NCBI RefSeq assembly: GCF_932526225.1
Contig: NC_064047.1
Coordinates: 7,561,501-7,625,500 of the forward strand
Origin: Nematostella vectensis
Taxonomy: Eukaryota > Cnidaria > Anthozoa > Actiniaria > Edwardsiidae
DNA: 64,000 bases
Direction of reading: 5' to 3'
Of this stretch, positions 41,101 through 46,567 are shown piece by piece. Below the pieces are notes generated by a model, which did no database searches, was not told the DNA's origin, and worked only from the letters and a program-made list of their open reading frames with translations. Position 1 is the stretch's first letter; each line of letters starts with the position of its first letter. The position numbers were made by a program, and so were the translations under genes.

Positions 41101-44100
41101 TCAATTTCTCTATTGTACCTGCCTTTGATTACGGTTGCATGCTCTTACCTTCAGGTCGCAGCCTCGAAGGTGTTCACTTCGCTATGAATTTTCTCGAGAC
41201 AAGTCAGAAGAGACAGATGGGTAAGATTTCTGGATTTGTAGAATGCACAGTGATGAGACCGGGGGTTTTAGGAGTTGACCTCAAGTGTTTTAACTGTTTT
41301 TGTGCACCCCCCCCCCCCCCCCTTCGTCCCCTCCCATCAACACTTACTGGATCCGTCCCTGCTTCAATAATTGTACATCTTAGAGGTGTAGCAAATATTG
41401 GGGTGGGGTGGGGTGGGGTGGGGTGGGGTGGGCTCTTTCTTGGGGTGTATATTAGGGGGCACGATACAAAAACATTAATTTTCTTAAGAAAAATTGAAAG
41501 AGGGAGACAAAGCTATACCCCTACTGGTCTTTGCCATGGTAACGATGATGACGTCGATTGTGTTGCTAGGCGACTACTCTCTGCCATCCCTGGACGCGAC
41601 AGGAAAACACGTGATCGTTATTGGAGGTGGAGACACTGGCGTGGATTGTATAGCGACTTCTGTGAGACAGGTACGAAGACAACGACAACAACAACAACAA
41701 GCATATACGTACCGTCGTCATAAATGGCATAACCAGCATCATTTTCTATATCATAGTAATCATTATCATTTCCATAGTAAATATTGTCATCAGCATCATT
41801 ATCATTAGCGTGACGTCATTGTTCTATTTTTAGGATGCCAAAAGCATCGTAACGTTTGAGCTGCTTGCGGAGTCGCCTGAGTCCCGCTCACCCAACAATC
41901 CCTGGCCGACCTGGCCGCGAGTTTTTCGCGTGGAGTACGGGCACGAGGAGGTATTATTTAGATACCTTATTTAAGGCGTGATACTTGATGTGTGATAATT
42001 ATAACGATTGTGTCTTCTTGTTATCTATTTATCAGGTTGCTATCAAGTATGGACGTGACCCCAGAATATACAACATCATGAGCAAGGTAAACTGGCTCAA
42101 TCCCCAGGGTGGAGGGGGTGCTGGGCTATAAACATGAGAGAGGGGAAGGGGTTTGTAGAGCCAAAAACTTATCACAAAAATATCAAGGAAATATAAATTT
42201 CGGAAATTTATATTTGGACGCCTCGGGTTAAATCCCGGGCATGGAAAACTTTTTTTATCAAAACCTAGCTGTCTACAATGGGGACTGTGAATTCCTCGTT
42301 TTCTCGGAAGCGGAACAACGTTACGCTGGATAGAGATCCTTTTTCTAAACTCAGCGTTAAATTCGGTGGCGGATCCAAGATTCAATAAATGTAAACTATA
42401 CCTCCCTACCCAAACTATCTCCCAAACCATCAAATGTCTCTCCCTAGGGGCAAATATTTTGAGTAAGCGTTGTCTATTAAACCAGGAAACCACCCCTAGA
42501 TCCGCCCGTAAATTTGCTATGGAATAGGCGGGGGATTTGTGTTAACAGTGCTTTCACTGCACTTCCGCATAACCATTCATTCGCATGTGCCGCGTATCCA
42601 CATCCGCCCAAGATTTTTTTGTTAAAATACGAAAATCCTCGTCCAAGCATAGATAACATTTCAAGGACCGCACCCGGGTACGCACTAGCTCGTCTAACAA
42701 TAAACCATTCGATGGAGTTACTCCTAGTGTTATTTTCCTTAACTAAATTAGAAAGCGCAGTGCATGTAGTACCGCGTCTTTAATGGATGCTCGCTGAAGG
42801 CCTGTATAGTGTTTGGTGTCTCCAGTTTCTGGTTTTACGATACCCCTCCAGTTACGCTAGGCATCAATCATGCAGGTTTGAGGGGGGTGGGGTGGGGGGC
42901 GTGGCAGACATTCCCTAGACGTTCTGCAGCGTTTAGTTGTAGCTCATAAACTGTATTCATGTAATGGATGTTTTATTTTACAGGAGTTCCTTAGCAACGA
43001 TAAAGGACACGTCAGAGCGATCAAAGCCGTGGAGATCAAATGGGTCAAGGTGGGTTGCTATGTGACGTCATTACCCTAACGACCCGGAATAACAACATCT
43101 TGTGCTGTCCGCATATACCGTATATAAATAGCTGACAGCTAAACGCCGTTTTAAAAATCAAGATATTGAGATAAACCCCTGATAACGAAGTTGCAGTGGT
43201 GTATAATTATTCCATTCATTTATTCATTAGGCTTATTTTTGTTTCCAATACAGGACCCGAGTGGCCGATGGGTTATCGAGGAGGTTCCGAACAGCGAACA
43301 CGAATTCCCGGCAGATCTCGTGCTCATTGCGCTCGGCTTCGTGGGTCCCGAGAAGTCACTAGCGAAGCAGTTCGGAGCAAAAGTGGTAGGATGGGTTACA
43401 TACCAACGAAAAAAGTGCAATAAATTTAAAAGAACCTATTTGCCGCGAAATCAATTATATGAAGATGATCTAGTTGACACGATCTGTTCCGTAACTAGAC
43501 TTCCCCAAAGTCGCCCTCTTTGATTACCCTAATACGTGCGCACGATCTAATGGGCATTCTTATCAGTATGATAATCGGGCTCGCCGTGTAGATGCCCCTT
43601 TAGACCTGTCTTTTGCAAGCATCGTACGGCCAGGGCTGGCTCTGATGAGTGAATAAGGTTTTTACTTTCAAACACTTTACACATTTACTGTGCGCCTTCT
43701 AATCGATATGTTATTTTGTATCCAGGACCCCCGCGGTAATTTTGCGACGAAAAGAGGCGAGTACCAGACGAGCGTGGAAAAGCTTTACACGGCAGGAGGT
43801 AGGAACAGTACCGAGTCCTAAGGAATAGCAGTTGGTCGAATTTTATACCTTAAAGCCGCATTGTCACCAGTTCCGGAGGTCCGACGGAAACCTCAACCGC
43901 TAAAAGACAAAAGAGATATTAAACAGGCCATCCGCTCTAAATTATCAATCAGATCCTCAAAGAAACTTCCAATAAACACACTGCTTTCAATATTTTGAAA
44001 TATTTTTCGCGTTTTCCGTTAAAAATCATCGGAGATTGTTGCGTAATCGACCGGAAGTAAACTGGTGACAATGCGGCTTTAAGAGATAGGAAGATCACCC

Positions 44101-44578
44101 CCGTTTTCTTTTATAGAGTCCCTCTTCCCGGGCATGACTGGCGGACGCTGGCGAGAAGTTGGCCTAGCAATGCTGGCGCGTGTTAGCGAAATTTTGATTG
44201 TGGTTAGACTTATCGCCAGCATTTTTTTTTTGTCCCGTGGTCAACCAAACGTAGTACTGTTTTACCGGGTCTGTTTTCATACGAACACAGCCCTGTTGTG
44301 CTAGTTCAACAATCCTATCCCAACACTCCTAGCTCTGTTTACACGAAACTTAAAAATGTTGCGCTGGCTAGCGCTTTGATCTCAATGTAAATCGGCACTC
44401 TTAGACCCAGTCTCTTTTCCCAGACTGCCACTACGGACAATCCTTGGTGGTGACCGCCATGGCCGAGGGCCGACAAGCAGCACGGGAAATCGACCTTGCC
44501 CTCATGGGAACCACGTCCCTGGCAGGACCGGGGGGACAAATACACACCACAAGACCTCCCCCCAAGATGACAGAATAG
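91..44578 (+). CDS. GOGAT: Glutamate synthase (GOGAT), fused alpha/beta type, 53 exons, 5' end outside window
   Basis: Makes two glutamates from glutamine and 2-oxoglutarate with NAD(P)H. The domain order is glutaminase (GATase2), central domain, FMN/3Fe-4S synthase domain, GXGXG beta-helix, and a fused beta subunit with two 4Fe-4S clusters, FAD and NAD(P)H sites. I traced 53 exons with GT-AG borders. All phases join without a frameshift or stop and give 1842 residues ending at TAG 44576-44578. Fungal and plant enzymes are about 2100-2200 residues, so roughly the first 200, including the N-terminal catalytic Cys, lie upstream of the window. Exon coordinates are listed in the domain blocks that follow. 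Vertebrates lack this enzyme; cnidarians and several other invertebrates keep it for ammonium assimilation with glutamine synthetase. Whether it prefers NADH or NADPH cannot be told from sequence alone. Confidence 0.96.
168..640. mobile_element. MITE family M2, copy interrupted by M1
   Basis: Right end TCTAGACACGCCCC at about 627-640. The interior (TTTCTAGATGGATCTAGTGA) matches the other M2 copies. The left limit just after exon 1 is approximate. Confidence 0.65.
240..493. mobile_element. TTAA-flanked MITE family M1, copy 1
   Basis: About 250 bp with terminal inverted repeats AGCCGCATTGTCAC...CCGG bounded by TTAA on both sides. It sits inside a family M2 element. The unoccupied M2 copy near 11350 (reverse strand GGTAGTTAAAAAGACGG) has a single TTAA, showing target duplication as in piggyBac-type transposition. 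Confidence 0.88.
1945..2010 (+). repeat. Two diverged units of the exon-4-junction minisatellite inside intron 3
   Basis: ACCACAGGTACACCAAGCAT and the following unit match the 45-bp repeat at 3348-3810, although they lie 1.2 kb upstream of exon 4, in the preceding intron. Confidence 0.7.
2180..2599. mobile_element. MITE with TAGCGATGGGTA termini
   Basis: TAGCGATGGGTA at 2180 and TACCCATCGCTA at 2588-2599. The interior is rich in GAGACTTT/CCGAG motifs. Confidence 0.75.
2722..3118. mobile_element. MITE family M4 (GACATGACGGAAA ends)
   Basis: Left TTGGGGGACATGACGGAAAG, right TTTTCCGTCATGTCACTTTG. A second copy lies at 21300-21645 in the opposite orientation. Confidence 0.75.
3348..3810 (+). 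repeat. 45-bp minisatellite spanning the exon 4 / intron 4 junction
   Basis: The last 12 nt of exon 4 plus 33 nt of intron repeat with an exact 45-bp period. CCAG|GTAAGG occurs at 3360, 3405, 3450, 3495, 3540, 3585, 3630, 3675, 3720 and 3765. The exon frame stays open through all units to 3955. Decayed units continue to about 3930. Confidence 0.95.
4817..5026 (+). repeat. Two decayed copies of the exon 6 acceptor/start region
   Basis: TTCGCGCCCTTGCCGGATGC (4851) and TTTGCGCCCCGGCCGAATGC (4931) resemble the first bases of exon 6 (TTTGCGCCCCGGTCGTATAC from 5032). Upstream and downstream flanks are repeated too, with a period of about 85 bp. Confidence 0.7.
5196..5440. repeat. Dispersed repeat with terminal hairpin, after exon 6
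   Basis: AAATGTCGGAG-AAGCAA-CTCCGACATTT hairpin, then sequence shared with 55640-55790 (AATGGCATGAAATTTTCCAA, AAGATTCCGCAT-like). Confidence 0.65.
5946..11704 (+). CDS. GOGAT: GOGAT exons 7-14: central domain
   Basis: Exons: 5946-6097, 6381-6480, 7237-7287, 9014-9148, 9642-9722, 9901-9980, 10671-10763, 11610-11704. Recognisable stretches are [93 protein letters not shown] and [16 protein letters not shown]. The central domain links glutaminase to synthase and shapes the ammonia tunnel. Exon 7 ends with two bases of a Lys codon completed by exon 8 (DK-KEALGS). Exon 14 needs the acceptor at 11606-11609 (AAAG) to restore the EIHHIC frame. The end of exon 8 is the seed of an 82-bp repeat array. 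Confidence 0.95.
6441..7140 (+). repeat. 82-bp tandem array made of the exon 8 end, its donor and intron
   Basis: Donors CACAG|GTAAC lie at 6481, 6563, 6645, 6727, 6809, 6891, 6973, 7055 and 7137. Every unit contains CCACAG|, then 36 nt of exon-8-like coding sequence, then CACAG|GTAAC. The copies are nearly identical, so the array is young; the last unit has diverged. Confidence 0.95.
7306..8708. mobile_element. 1.4-kb element with TTATTACAC...CGCGAATTT termini
   Basis: Left TTATTACACTATTTTCGGGT and AATTTCGCGAATTT, right AAATTCGCGAAAGTTAAGTG followed by TAATAAG. No coding capacity recognised. It contains the nested element at 8149 and a related end at about 7440. Confidence 0.6.
8149..8490. 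mobile_element. MITE with ACCTGAGTATCAGGC termini
   Basis: TAACCTGAGTATCAGGC at the left and GCCTGATACTCAGGTTA at the right are exact inverted repeats about 340 bp apart. Confidence 0.8.
10873..11436. mobile_element. MITE family M2 (CAGGGGCGTGTCT ends) with internal tandem array
   Basis: The left end CAGGGGCGTGTCT and right end AGACACGCCCCTG are inverted. It contains the 79-bp array and GGTAGTTAA-type sequence shared with the other copies. Confidence 0.75.
10963..11320. repeat. 79-bp tandem array inside a transposon-like element
   Basis: About 4.5 units contain GGTCACTAGATCCATCTAGA and ATCCAAATGCATCAACAAGT. Single copies of this segment occur in related elements at 521-590 and 56830-56870, so the expansion is specific to this copy. 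Confidence 0.85.
11720..11960. repeat. Dispersed repeat also seen near 17860-18240 and 36290-36490
   Basis: Shared blocks are TTTCTATCGGCTGAT, TTTTAGATGATTATTTCGAG and GTCGTCCAATGTTG with small differences. Confidence 0.5.
12302..12631. mobile_element. Possible MITE with CAGTGCTGAA termini
   Basis: CAGTGCTGAATAACA at 12302 and TTTTTCAGCACTG at about 12620. Short termini, so tentative. Confidence 0.4.
12928..17704 (+). CDS. GOGAT: GOGAT exons 15-25: first half of the FMN synthase domain
   Basis: Exons: 12928-13046, 13448-13486, 14550-14621, 14696-14761, 15257-15325, 15712-15774, 16007-16115, 16348-16411, 16553-16715, 16982-17023, 17603-17704. Matches to the family include [98 protein letters not shown] and [17 protein letters not shown]. 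These form the start of the TIM-barrel that binds FMN and 2-oxoglutarate. Several exons are very short (39-72 nt), and the phases still agree throughout. Confidence 0.95.
14161..14495. repeat. 77-bp tandem array upstream of exon 17
   Basis: Four full units plus a partial one start CAAGGTGGCC at about 14161, 14237, 14313, 14390 and 14469. They do not contain recognisable exon sequence. Confidence 0.85.
15163..15256 (+). repeat. Possible decayed copies of the exon 19 acceptor
   Basis: GCGTGACATGGTTG occurs at about 15166 and 15200, and the true junction reads GCGTGACAG|GGTTTG. The similarity is short, so this is weak. Confidence 0.35.
17359..17560. mobile_element. Fold-back element with about 60-bp terminal inverted repeats
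   Basis: GGTACTCAGTGTTATTATTA...CGTTCGATGATCGGGCGCCA on the left. The right half is the near-exact complement, ending AACACTGAGTACCTG. Confidence 0.88.
18588..18800 (+). repeat. Copy of exon 25 end and pseudo-exon 26 before true exon 26
   Basis: AAGGATCTGGCGGAG (18590) copies the 3' end of exon 25. TTGCAG|TTGGTC at 18691 begins a copy of exon 26 including CCTGAAGCGCGAATCAGCG, 104 bp before the true acceptor at 18800. The pseudo-exon has TAA as its third codon. Confidence 0.85.
18801..22950 (+). CDS. GOGAT: GOGAT exons 26-31: FMN barrel end and 3Fe-4S cluster
   Basis: Exons: 18801-18899, 19135-19293, 21801-21956, 22145-22219, 22590-22691, 22849-22950. They encode [44 protein letters not shown] and the cluster motif [19 protein letters not shown]. 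Its three Cys residues (C-x5-C-x4-C) ligate the 3Fe-4S centre that passes electrons from the beta half to FMN. Exon 30 ([12 protein letters not shown]) and exon 31 (LLDFSGLL) finish the domain. Exon 31 is followed by the 7.8-kb intron that hosts two antisense genes. Confidence 0.95.
19317..19480. repeat. 34-bp tandem array after exon 27
   Basis: Three units of GCCCAGGAATTTCCAGAGGG plus a decayed one near 19460. Confidence 0.8.
20850..21095. mobile_element. MITE family M1, copy 2
   Basis: Same inverted termini and TTAA borders, in GOGAT intron 27. Confidence 0.85.
21300..21645. mobile_element. MITE family M4, second copy
   Basis: Reverse orientation. Shares AAATAAGCTCATTTCACATC and TTTTTCCGTCATGTCATC with the copy at 2722. 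Confidence 0.7.
22345..22589 (+). repeat. 38-bp array resembling the exon 30 acceptor
   Basis: About six units contain CCTGTCACGCGATCA and CTAAGCTTGATTTTGA. The true junction reads CTTGTCACAG|GTGCGATC, so the array may derive from it. Confidence 0.6.
22951..24153. other. Start of GOGAT intron 31, no gene seen
   Basis: Contains a G-run with GTGTGT/GGGAGG low-complexity DNA (23336-23440) and otherwise unique AT-rich sequence. Confidence 0.6.
24363..24959 (-). CDS. Small secreted two-cysteine peptide, copy A, nested in GOGAT intron 31
   Basis: I do not recognise the family. Exon 1 (24959 down to 24780, 60 codons) has a clear signal peptide, [21 protein letters not shown], then a short polar mature part with two Cys (NSCIKK...YVPVPC) and a basic KRR site. 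It ends QAQ at a consensus donor CAG|GTAAGC. A plausible exon 2 (24386-24363, acceptor CGCAG) adds seven residues and a stop, about 67 residues in all. Support: copy B keeps the signal peptide, both Cys, the YVP-PC motif and the donor while intervening residues differ, and a TATA box sits about 50 bp upstream. It could be a neuropeptide-like, antimicrobial or venom-type peptide; nothing in the sequence decides. Exon 1 is well supported, exon 2 is tentative. Confidence 0.6.
24510..24790 (-). repeat. 62-bp array copying the exon 1 donor of secreted-peptide copy A
   Basis: On the minus strand each unit contains AGAGTCCAGG-CTCAAGCG-AG|GTAAGTATAC, matching the exon end at 24780. Four copies plus the real junction. 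The copies carry an in-frame TGA. Confidence 0.85.
25008..25015 (-). promoter_or_regulatory. TATA box of secreted-peptide copy A
   Basis: The minus strand reads GGTTTATAAAGCAGCTC here, about 50 bp upstream of the ATG at 24959. Copy B has the same TATA plus GCAGCTCATTT context at the same distance. Confidence 0.6.
25908..26150. mobile_element. MITE family M3 (ACTATTTCAA...TTGAAATAGGT), with empty site in the paralogous segment
   Basis: Inverted termini surround AACGTTGTCAGTGCAAATGG and its complement. The duplicated segment near 29175 reads AGAGTATATATTGAC without it, indicating a TA-type target. Confidence 0.8.
26594..27570. mobile_element. 0.97-kb TTAA transposon at the exon 2 start of secreted-peptide copy B
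   Basis: Both ends carry TTAA, followed by inverted ATTGAC (left TTAATACATTGACCCC, right complement TTAACCCATTGACTC). Copy A at 24380-24390 has one uninterrupted TTAA in the same context, so it is the empty site. No transposase recognised; piggyBac-type by target only. Confidence 0.85.
27559..28025 (-). CDS. Small secreted two-cysteine peptide, copy B, tandem paralogue of copy A
   Basis: Exon 1 (28025 down to 27855, 57 codons) has the signal peptide [21 protein letters not shown], then two Cys in NSCFK...GKYVPIPC, a KRG site and IIESRSQAR, ending at donor AGG|GTAAGT. The exon 2 acceptor matching copy A lies at 27571-27573. A 0.97-kb TTAA transposon sits right at the start of that exon, so the predicted tail differs from copy A and stops after three codons (27559). 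The promoter TATA box is conserved at 28074-28082. Whether it is expressed, or a decaying duplicate, cannot be told here. Confidence 0.55.
27700..27870 (-). repeat. 65-bp array copying the exon 1 donor of secreted-peptide copy B
   Basis: Three units on the minus strand contain GAGTCCAGGA-TCAAGCGAGG|GTAAGTATAC. It is the same arrangement as in copy A but with its own sequence variants. Confidence 0.8.
28074..28082 (-). promoter_or_regulatory. TATA box of secreted-peptide copy B
   Basis: The minus strand reads TATAAAAAGCAGCTCATTTT, about 50 bp upstream of the ATG at 28025, conserved with copy A. Confidence 0.6.
30188..30230 (-). ncRNA. Degenerate hammerhead-ribozyme-like motif
   Basis: The minus strand reads GTCCT-AACA-AGGAC (5-bp stem II), then GAAAC, the palindrome ACAGCTGT and GTC before CATGG. 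The expected CTGATGA box is instead close to GTCAGCA, so it is probably no longer active. Confidence 0.4.
30237..30400. repeat. Perfect 40-bp inverted repeat with 84-bp loop
   Basis: GCATGGCATAGCCGGTTTGC (30237-30276 arm) is the exact complement of the arm at 30361-30400 (GCCGATGAAGTTTAACTGAG...). Confidence 0.92.
30731..35053 (+). CDS. GOGAT: GOGAT exons 32-38: GXGXG beta-helix domain
   Basis: Exons: 30731-30855, 31355-31416, 32233-32309, 32479-32664, 33681-33796, 34201-34375, 34994-35053. The glycine-rich repeats are visible as [57 protein letters not shown] and [17 protein letters not shown]. This right-handed helix is a structural scaffold at the C-terminus of the alpha half. Exons 37-38 ([17 protein letters not shown]) are the family's end of this domain before the linker to the beta half. 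Confidence 0.95.
31007..31261. mobile_element. MITE family M1, copy 3
   Basis: TTAA borders, termini AGCCGCATTGTCAC and reverse complement, in intron 32. Confidence 0.85.
32740..32881. mobile_element. MITE family M6 (CAGGCGCGTA ends)
   Basis: CAGGCGCGTACACAGGGG...GGGTCATTTCTTATTAAGGA...GATACCTATGACTGCGCACC. Further copies lie near 46418-46567 and 56448-56713. Confidence 0.7.
33380..33485. repeat. Short GTCGGCGAAAC repeats
   Basis: Six irregular copies of GTCGGCGAA(A)C in the intron before exon 36, probably a decayed microsatellite. Confidence 0.6.
34494..34993 (+). repeat. 104-bp array resembling the exon 38 acceptor
   Basis: Units start at 34494, 34598, 34702, 34806 and 34910 with GTGACTCTTTGGGAGTAC after a TTTTAG-type acceptor. 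True exon 38 at 34994 reads GTGATGCCAAGGGAGTAC after TTTCAG. Confidence 0.8.
35105..35400. repeat. GAT/AAT-rich simple repeat with two copies of a 120-bp block
   Basis: TGATGATAATGATGACGGCG and its surroundings occur twice, about 120 bp apart, in a trinucleotide-like tract. The methionine-rich frames here are not genes. Confidence 0.8.
35527..38579 (+). CDS. GOGAT: GOGAT exons 39-42: linker and 4Fe-4S (Fer4_20) domain of the beta half
   Basis: Exons: 35527-35672, 36038-36251, 37195-37281, 38478-38579. Exon 39 is a polar, Lys/Ser-rich linker ([18 protein letters not shown]) typical of the poorly conserved alpha-beta connection. Exon 40 carries the first cluster motif, [10 protein letters not shown] then AGCPLGN. 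Exon 41-42 carry the second, [12 protein letters not shown]. These two 4Fe-4S clusters carry electrons from FAD toward the alpha half. Confidence 0.95.
36515..36566. repeat. Perfect 23-bp inverted repeat with 6-bp spacer
   Basis: GTAGCCGCCATCTTGGATTT (36515) pairs with AAATCCAAGATGGCGGCTAC (ending 36566). The right arm leads straight into the 36-bp array. Confidence 0.9.
36560..37012. repeat. 36-bp minisatellite in GOGAT intron 40
   Basis: About 12 units contain GAGGTTGGCCGAACGTCTCT and ATTTAGTGGCCAGC. The unit is a multiple of three, so long open frames appear on both strands without being genes. Confidence 0.9.
37908..38297. repeat. 28-bp minisatellite in GOGAT intron 41
   Basis: About 14 directly adjacent units of ACGTTTACGTGTGACATAAA plus ACGCATTT, with no spacers, so not CRISPR-like. 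Confidence 0.9.
38606..38865. mobile_element. MITE family M1, copy 4 (diverged)
   Basis: The interior matches M1. The left terminus is decayed (ACCGAATTGTCACCAG) and the right terminus ends GCGGCTTTAA. It lies directly after exon 42. Confidence 0.75.
38959..44578 (+). CDS. GOGAT: GOGAT exons 43-53: FAD/NAD(P)H oxidoreductase domain and C-terminus
   Basis: Exons: 38959-39042, 39692-39781, 40442-40601, 41155-41220, 41570-41670, 41834-41950, 42036-42086, 42984-43049, 43254-43385, 43726-43798, 44424-44578. FAD Rossmann motif: [17 protein letters not shown], then [20 protein letters not shown](P)H motif: [14 protein letters not shown]. The closing flavin-reductase signature is [15 protein letters not shown], where most family members have AGDCRRGQSLVV. 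The last exon ends in a short Pro-rich tail (RPPPKMTE, stop). That stop-codon region is duplicated immediately downstream. Confidence 0.95.
39228..39440. mobile_element. MITE family M3-related copy with internal hairpin
   Basis: Contains AACGTTGTCAGCGCAAATGG and GTCATTTGACAATTGCCAAT. Between them is a perfect 17-bp inverted repeat, TCATACGCTGTTTCTAA, with a 5-bp loop. Confidence 0.6.
39435..39691 (+). repeat. Two extra copies of the exon 44 acceptor and start
   Basis: CTGGCCATGAGGTCACAGTA at 39490 and CTGGCCATAAGGTCACAGTA at 39591 precede true exon 44 (39692) with a period of about 101 bp. The second copy keeps an intact TTTTTAG acceptor. Confidence 0.92.
39907..40158. mobile_element. MITE with TGAAACC(T/A)GGATT termini
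   Basis: ATGAAACCTGGATTATACGA at the left and ATCGTAAAATCCTGGTTTCA at the right are inverted. An internal palindrome surrounds TCGTAAAATCGAGG. Confidence 0.7.
40832..41046. repeat. About 43-bp tandem array before exon 46
   Basis: Five units of GGATCTGCCCCTGTTATGTA followed by GAGTC(G/T)ATTGTTTACTTACTT. Confidence 0.85.
41400..41432 (+). repeat. (GGGGT)n tract, G-quadruplex candidate
   Basis: Six or more consecutive GGGGT units on the coding strand of the intron before exon 47. Confidence 0.8.
43850..44082. mobile_element. MITE family M1, copy 5
   Basis: TTAA borders and intact termini, in intron 52, reverse orientation to copy 2. Confidence 0.85.
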
Positions 44579-44665
44579 AGTACTCAAGATCAGGGGGGGG
44601 GACAAATACACACCACAAGACCTCCCCCAAAGATGACAGAATAGGTTACGCAAGATCAGGGGGGG
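44524..44665 (+). repeat. Duplicated GOGAT stop-codon region
   Basis: ACAAATACACACCACAAGAC ... AAGATGACAGAATAG occurs at the end of the coding sequence and again about 66 bp later, including the TAG. A third, decayed unit follows. Confidence 0.9.
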
Positions 44666-44834
44666 AAAAACCACCTCCTTCCTCTCCCCTCCCCACCCAA
44701 GATTCATACAAATTTTGGGAGATACAAACCAAAAGACCAAGATCAGGGGGAGGGGAGGGGGGTTATAAACAGTCAAGAGGACACATTATATGACTCGGGA
44801 GGGGTAAGAGCTCTCATTACTGAGCACAGAGCAA

Positions 44835-44993
44835 GGGCGTAGCCAGGGGGTGGCCTAGGGGGCCCAGGCCCCCCTTTAAGCAGCCAAAATTACAGTAAAT
44901 GTATGAGACATTATCTAAAATACAGTAGAAAATGCCTAGAAATTCCCTTTTGGGCCCCCTCCCTTTAAAAATCCTGGCTACGCTGCTGCAAAG
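44835..44993. mobile_element. MITE family M5 (GCGTAGCCAGG ends)
   Basis: GGCGTAGCCAGGGGGTGGCC...AATCCTGGCTACGCTGC. A reverse-oriented copy lies at 45929-46074. Confidence 0.75.
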
Positions 44994-45096
44994 ATATTAC
45001 AACAGGGCTTTTAAAACAGGGTCACATTTAGTCACTGTGCATGAAAAGAACTGGGCTTAGTGACACGCTTTACGATAAGACAATCTAAAGACAATA

Positions 45097-45366
45097 CACA
45101 CACCTATTTTAAAAAAAACGTCAGTGCTAATGGCCATTGACACTACGACCGAAAGAACCCACGGATCCCAAAATATTTGTTCCAAATTCAGCAAAATATA
45201 AATAAAACATATAGCTATCATTAAATATAATTAATACATGGTTCTATTATCGCTTGAGTTTATTTATAACCTTTATTTTTACAAAAAAAATGCTACCCAT
45301 AAACATGTTTCGGTCATAGAACTGCCATTTGGCAATTGGCATTTACCTTTATTGAAATACAGGTGT
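45097..45366. mobile_element. MITE family M3, intergenic copy
   Basis: ACACACCTATTTTAAAAAAA...GAACTGCCATTTGGCAATTG...TTGAAATACAGGTGTA. Confidence 0.7.
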
Positions 45367-45694
45367 ATTCTAGTTCTAGCATTTTGTTTCTCCTTTCCGA
45401 TATAGCAAAAATAGAGTAGCCCTGTTCTATTTTAAGTGATAGAATCTTTGAGTGATAGATTTTACTAGGCATTAATCAGTTGACTGCCACACAAAATTGA
45501 ATACTCACAGCATTGATATCGTAAAAATCGAAAAAAAAGGAAAGAACAGAAGGGGCATTTCCGTAGCCTTTTTTTTAGATCTAGACTTTTGGGTTTCAAG
45601 GGGCTTTGTTTCTTTCTTCTCAAATCTTTTCAGATTGAGATTCCTACAGAGAGAGCTAGGGGTGTATATATATATATCAAAGGGCCAAAGCTCC

Positions 45695-45734
45695 AATAAA
45701 CTGTGGTAGAAATGCCGTGTTGTGAGTGTTTATT
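45695..45734. terminator. Candidate poly(A) signals of the convergent GOGAT and PRDX4 genes
   Basis: A plus-strand AATAAA at 45695-45700 is followed by a GT-rich stretch (GTGTTGTGAGTGTTT), a good GOGAT 3' end about 1.1 kb past its stop. A minus-strand AATAAA (TTTATT at 45729-45734) is the first one I see downstream of the PRDX4 stop. If both are used the 3' ends nearly touch or overlap. Confidence 0.35.
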
Positions 45735-45928
45735 TGCGGTCCCTCATCAAAGCGCTCGGTTGACGCCGATAGGGATCATGGGAAGGATGCACGTTCAACT
45801 TTCCCGCAGCCTGTATGGCTGCTTCTGAATAGGCCCTGGATGATGCTTTATCCAACTTGGGAAACATCTTCATAACAAAAAAAGCTTTCAATGATAAAAT
45901 GCTGTTGGTATATAGTGCTGTAAACAGC

Positions 45929-46074
45929 GGCATAGCCAGGATTTTTAACAGGAGGGGGCCCAAAAGGGACTTCCAAGGCATTTTCTCCTGTATCTTAGAT
46001 ATGTCTCATACATTTACTGTATTTTTGGCTGCTAGAAGGGGGGCCCTCTGGGCCACCCCCCCACGGCTACACCC
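45929..46074. mobile_element. MITE family M5, second copy
   Basis: GGCATAGCCAGGATTTTTAA...CCACCCCCCCACGGCTACAC, inverted relative to 44835. Confidence 0.7.
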
Positions 46075-46141
46075 ATGTGTAAATTTTCGCTATTTCTCTC
46101 CTAACATACAGTTTCCTTCTTCATCAAAGTCTATACACATT

Positions 46142-46375
46142 TAGGCGAGGCGCTTTTTAGGGGAGGCAGTTATTGGGGGAGGTGCTTATTAGGAGTGATG
46201 CTTTTTAGGGAAGGCGCTTATTAGGGGAGGCCCTTATTGAGGGAGGTGCTTATTAGGTGAGGTGCTTATTAGGGGAGGCCCTTATTAGGGGAGTTGCTTA
46301 TTAGGGGATCCCCTTATCAGGGGAGGCCCTTATGGGAGGCATGTATTAGGGGAGGCACTTATAAGGGGAAATAAA
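46142..46375. repeat. 16-bp G-rich minisatellite between GOGAT and PRDX4
   Basis: Imperfect units of AGGGGAGGC(C/G)CTTATT. Confidence 0.8.
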
Positions 46376-46417
46376 ACATCTCTCATTTAACTTTTACAAA
46401 CATGTAATAAATTACTC

Positions 46418-46567
46418 AGGGGGGTGCGCACCCCACCCCGCCCCACCTGGCCAACAAAAAGTTCATTTCAAAAGGTTCATTTCTTATTGAAGAATTGTCA
46501 AATACTATTCAAATGATACCTACGACTGGGCAACCCCCTCCTACCAACCCTGGGTATGCGCGCCTGT
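46418..46567. mobile_element. MITE family M6, second copy
   Basis: Shares GTTCATTTCTTATTGAAGAA and GATACCTACGACTGGGCAAC, ending TATGCGCGCCTG. Confidence 0.65.
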
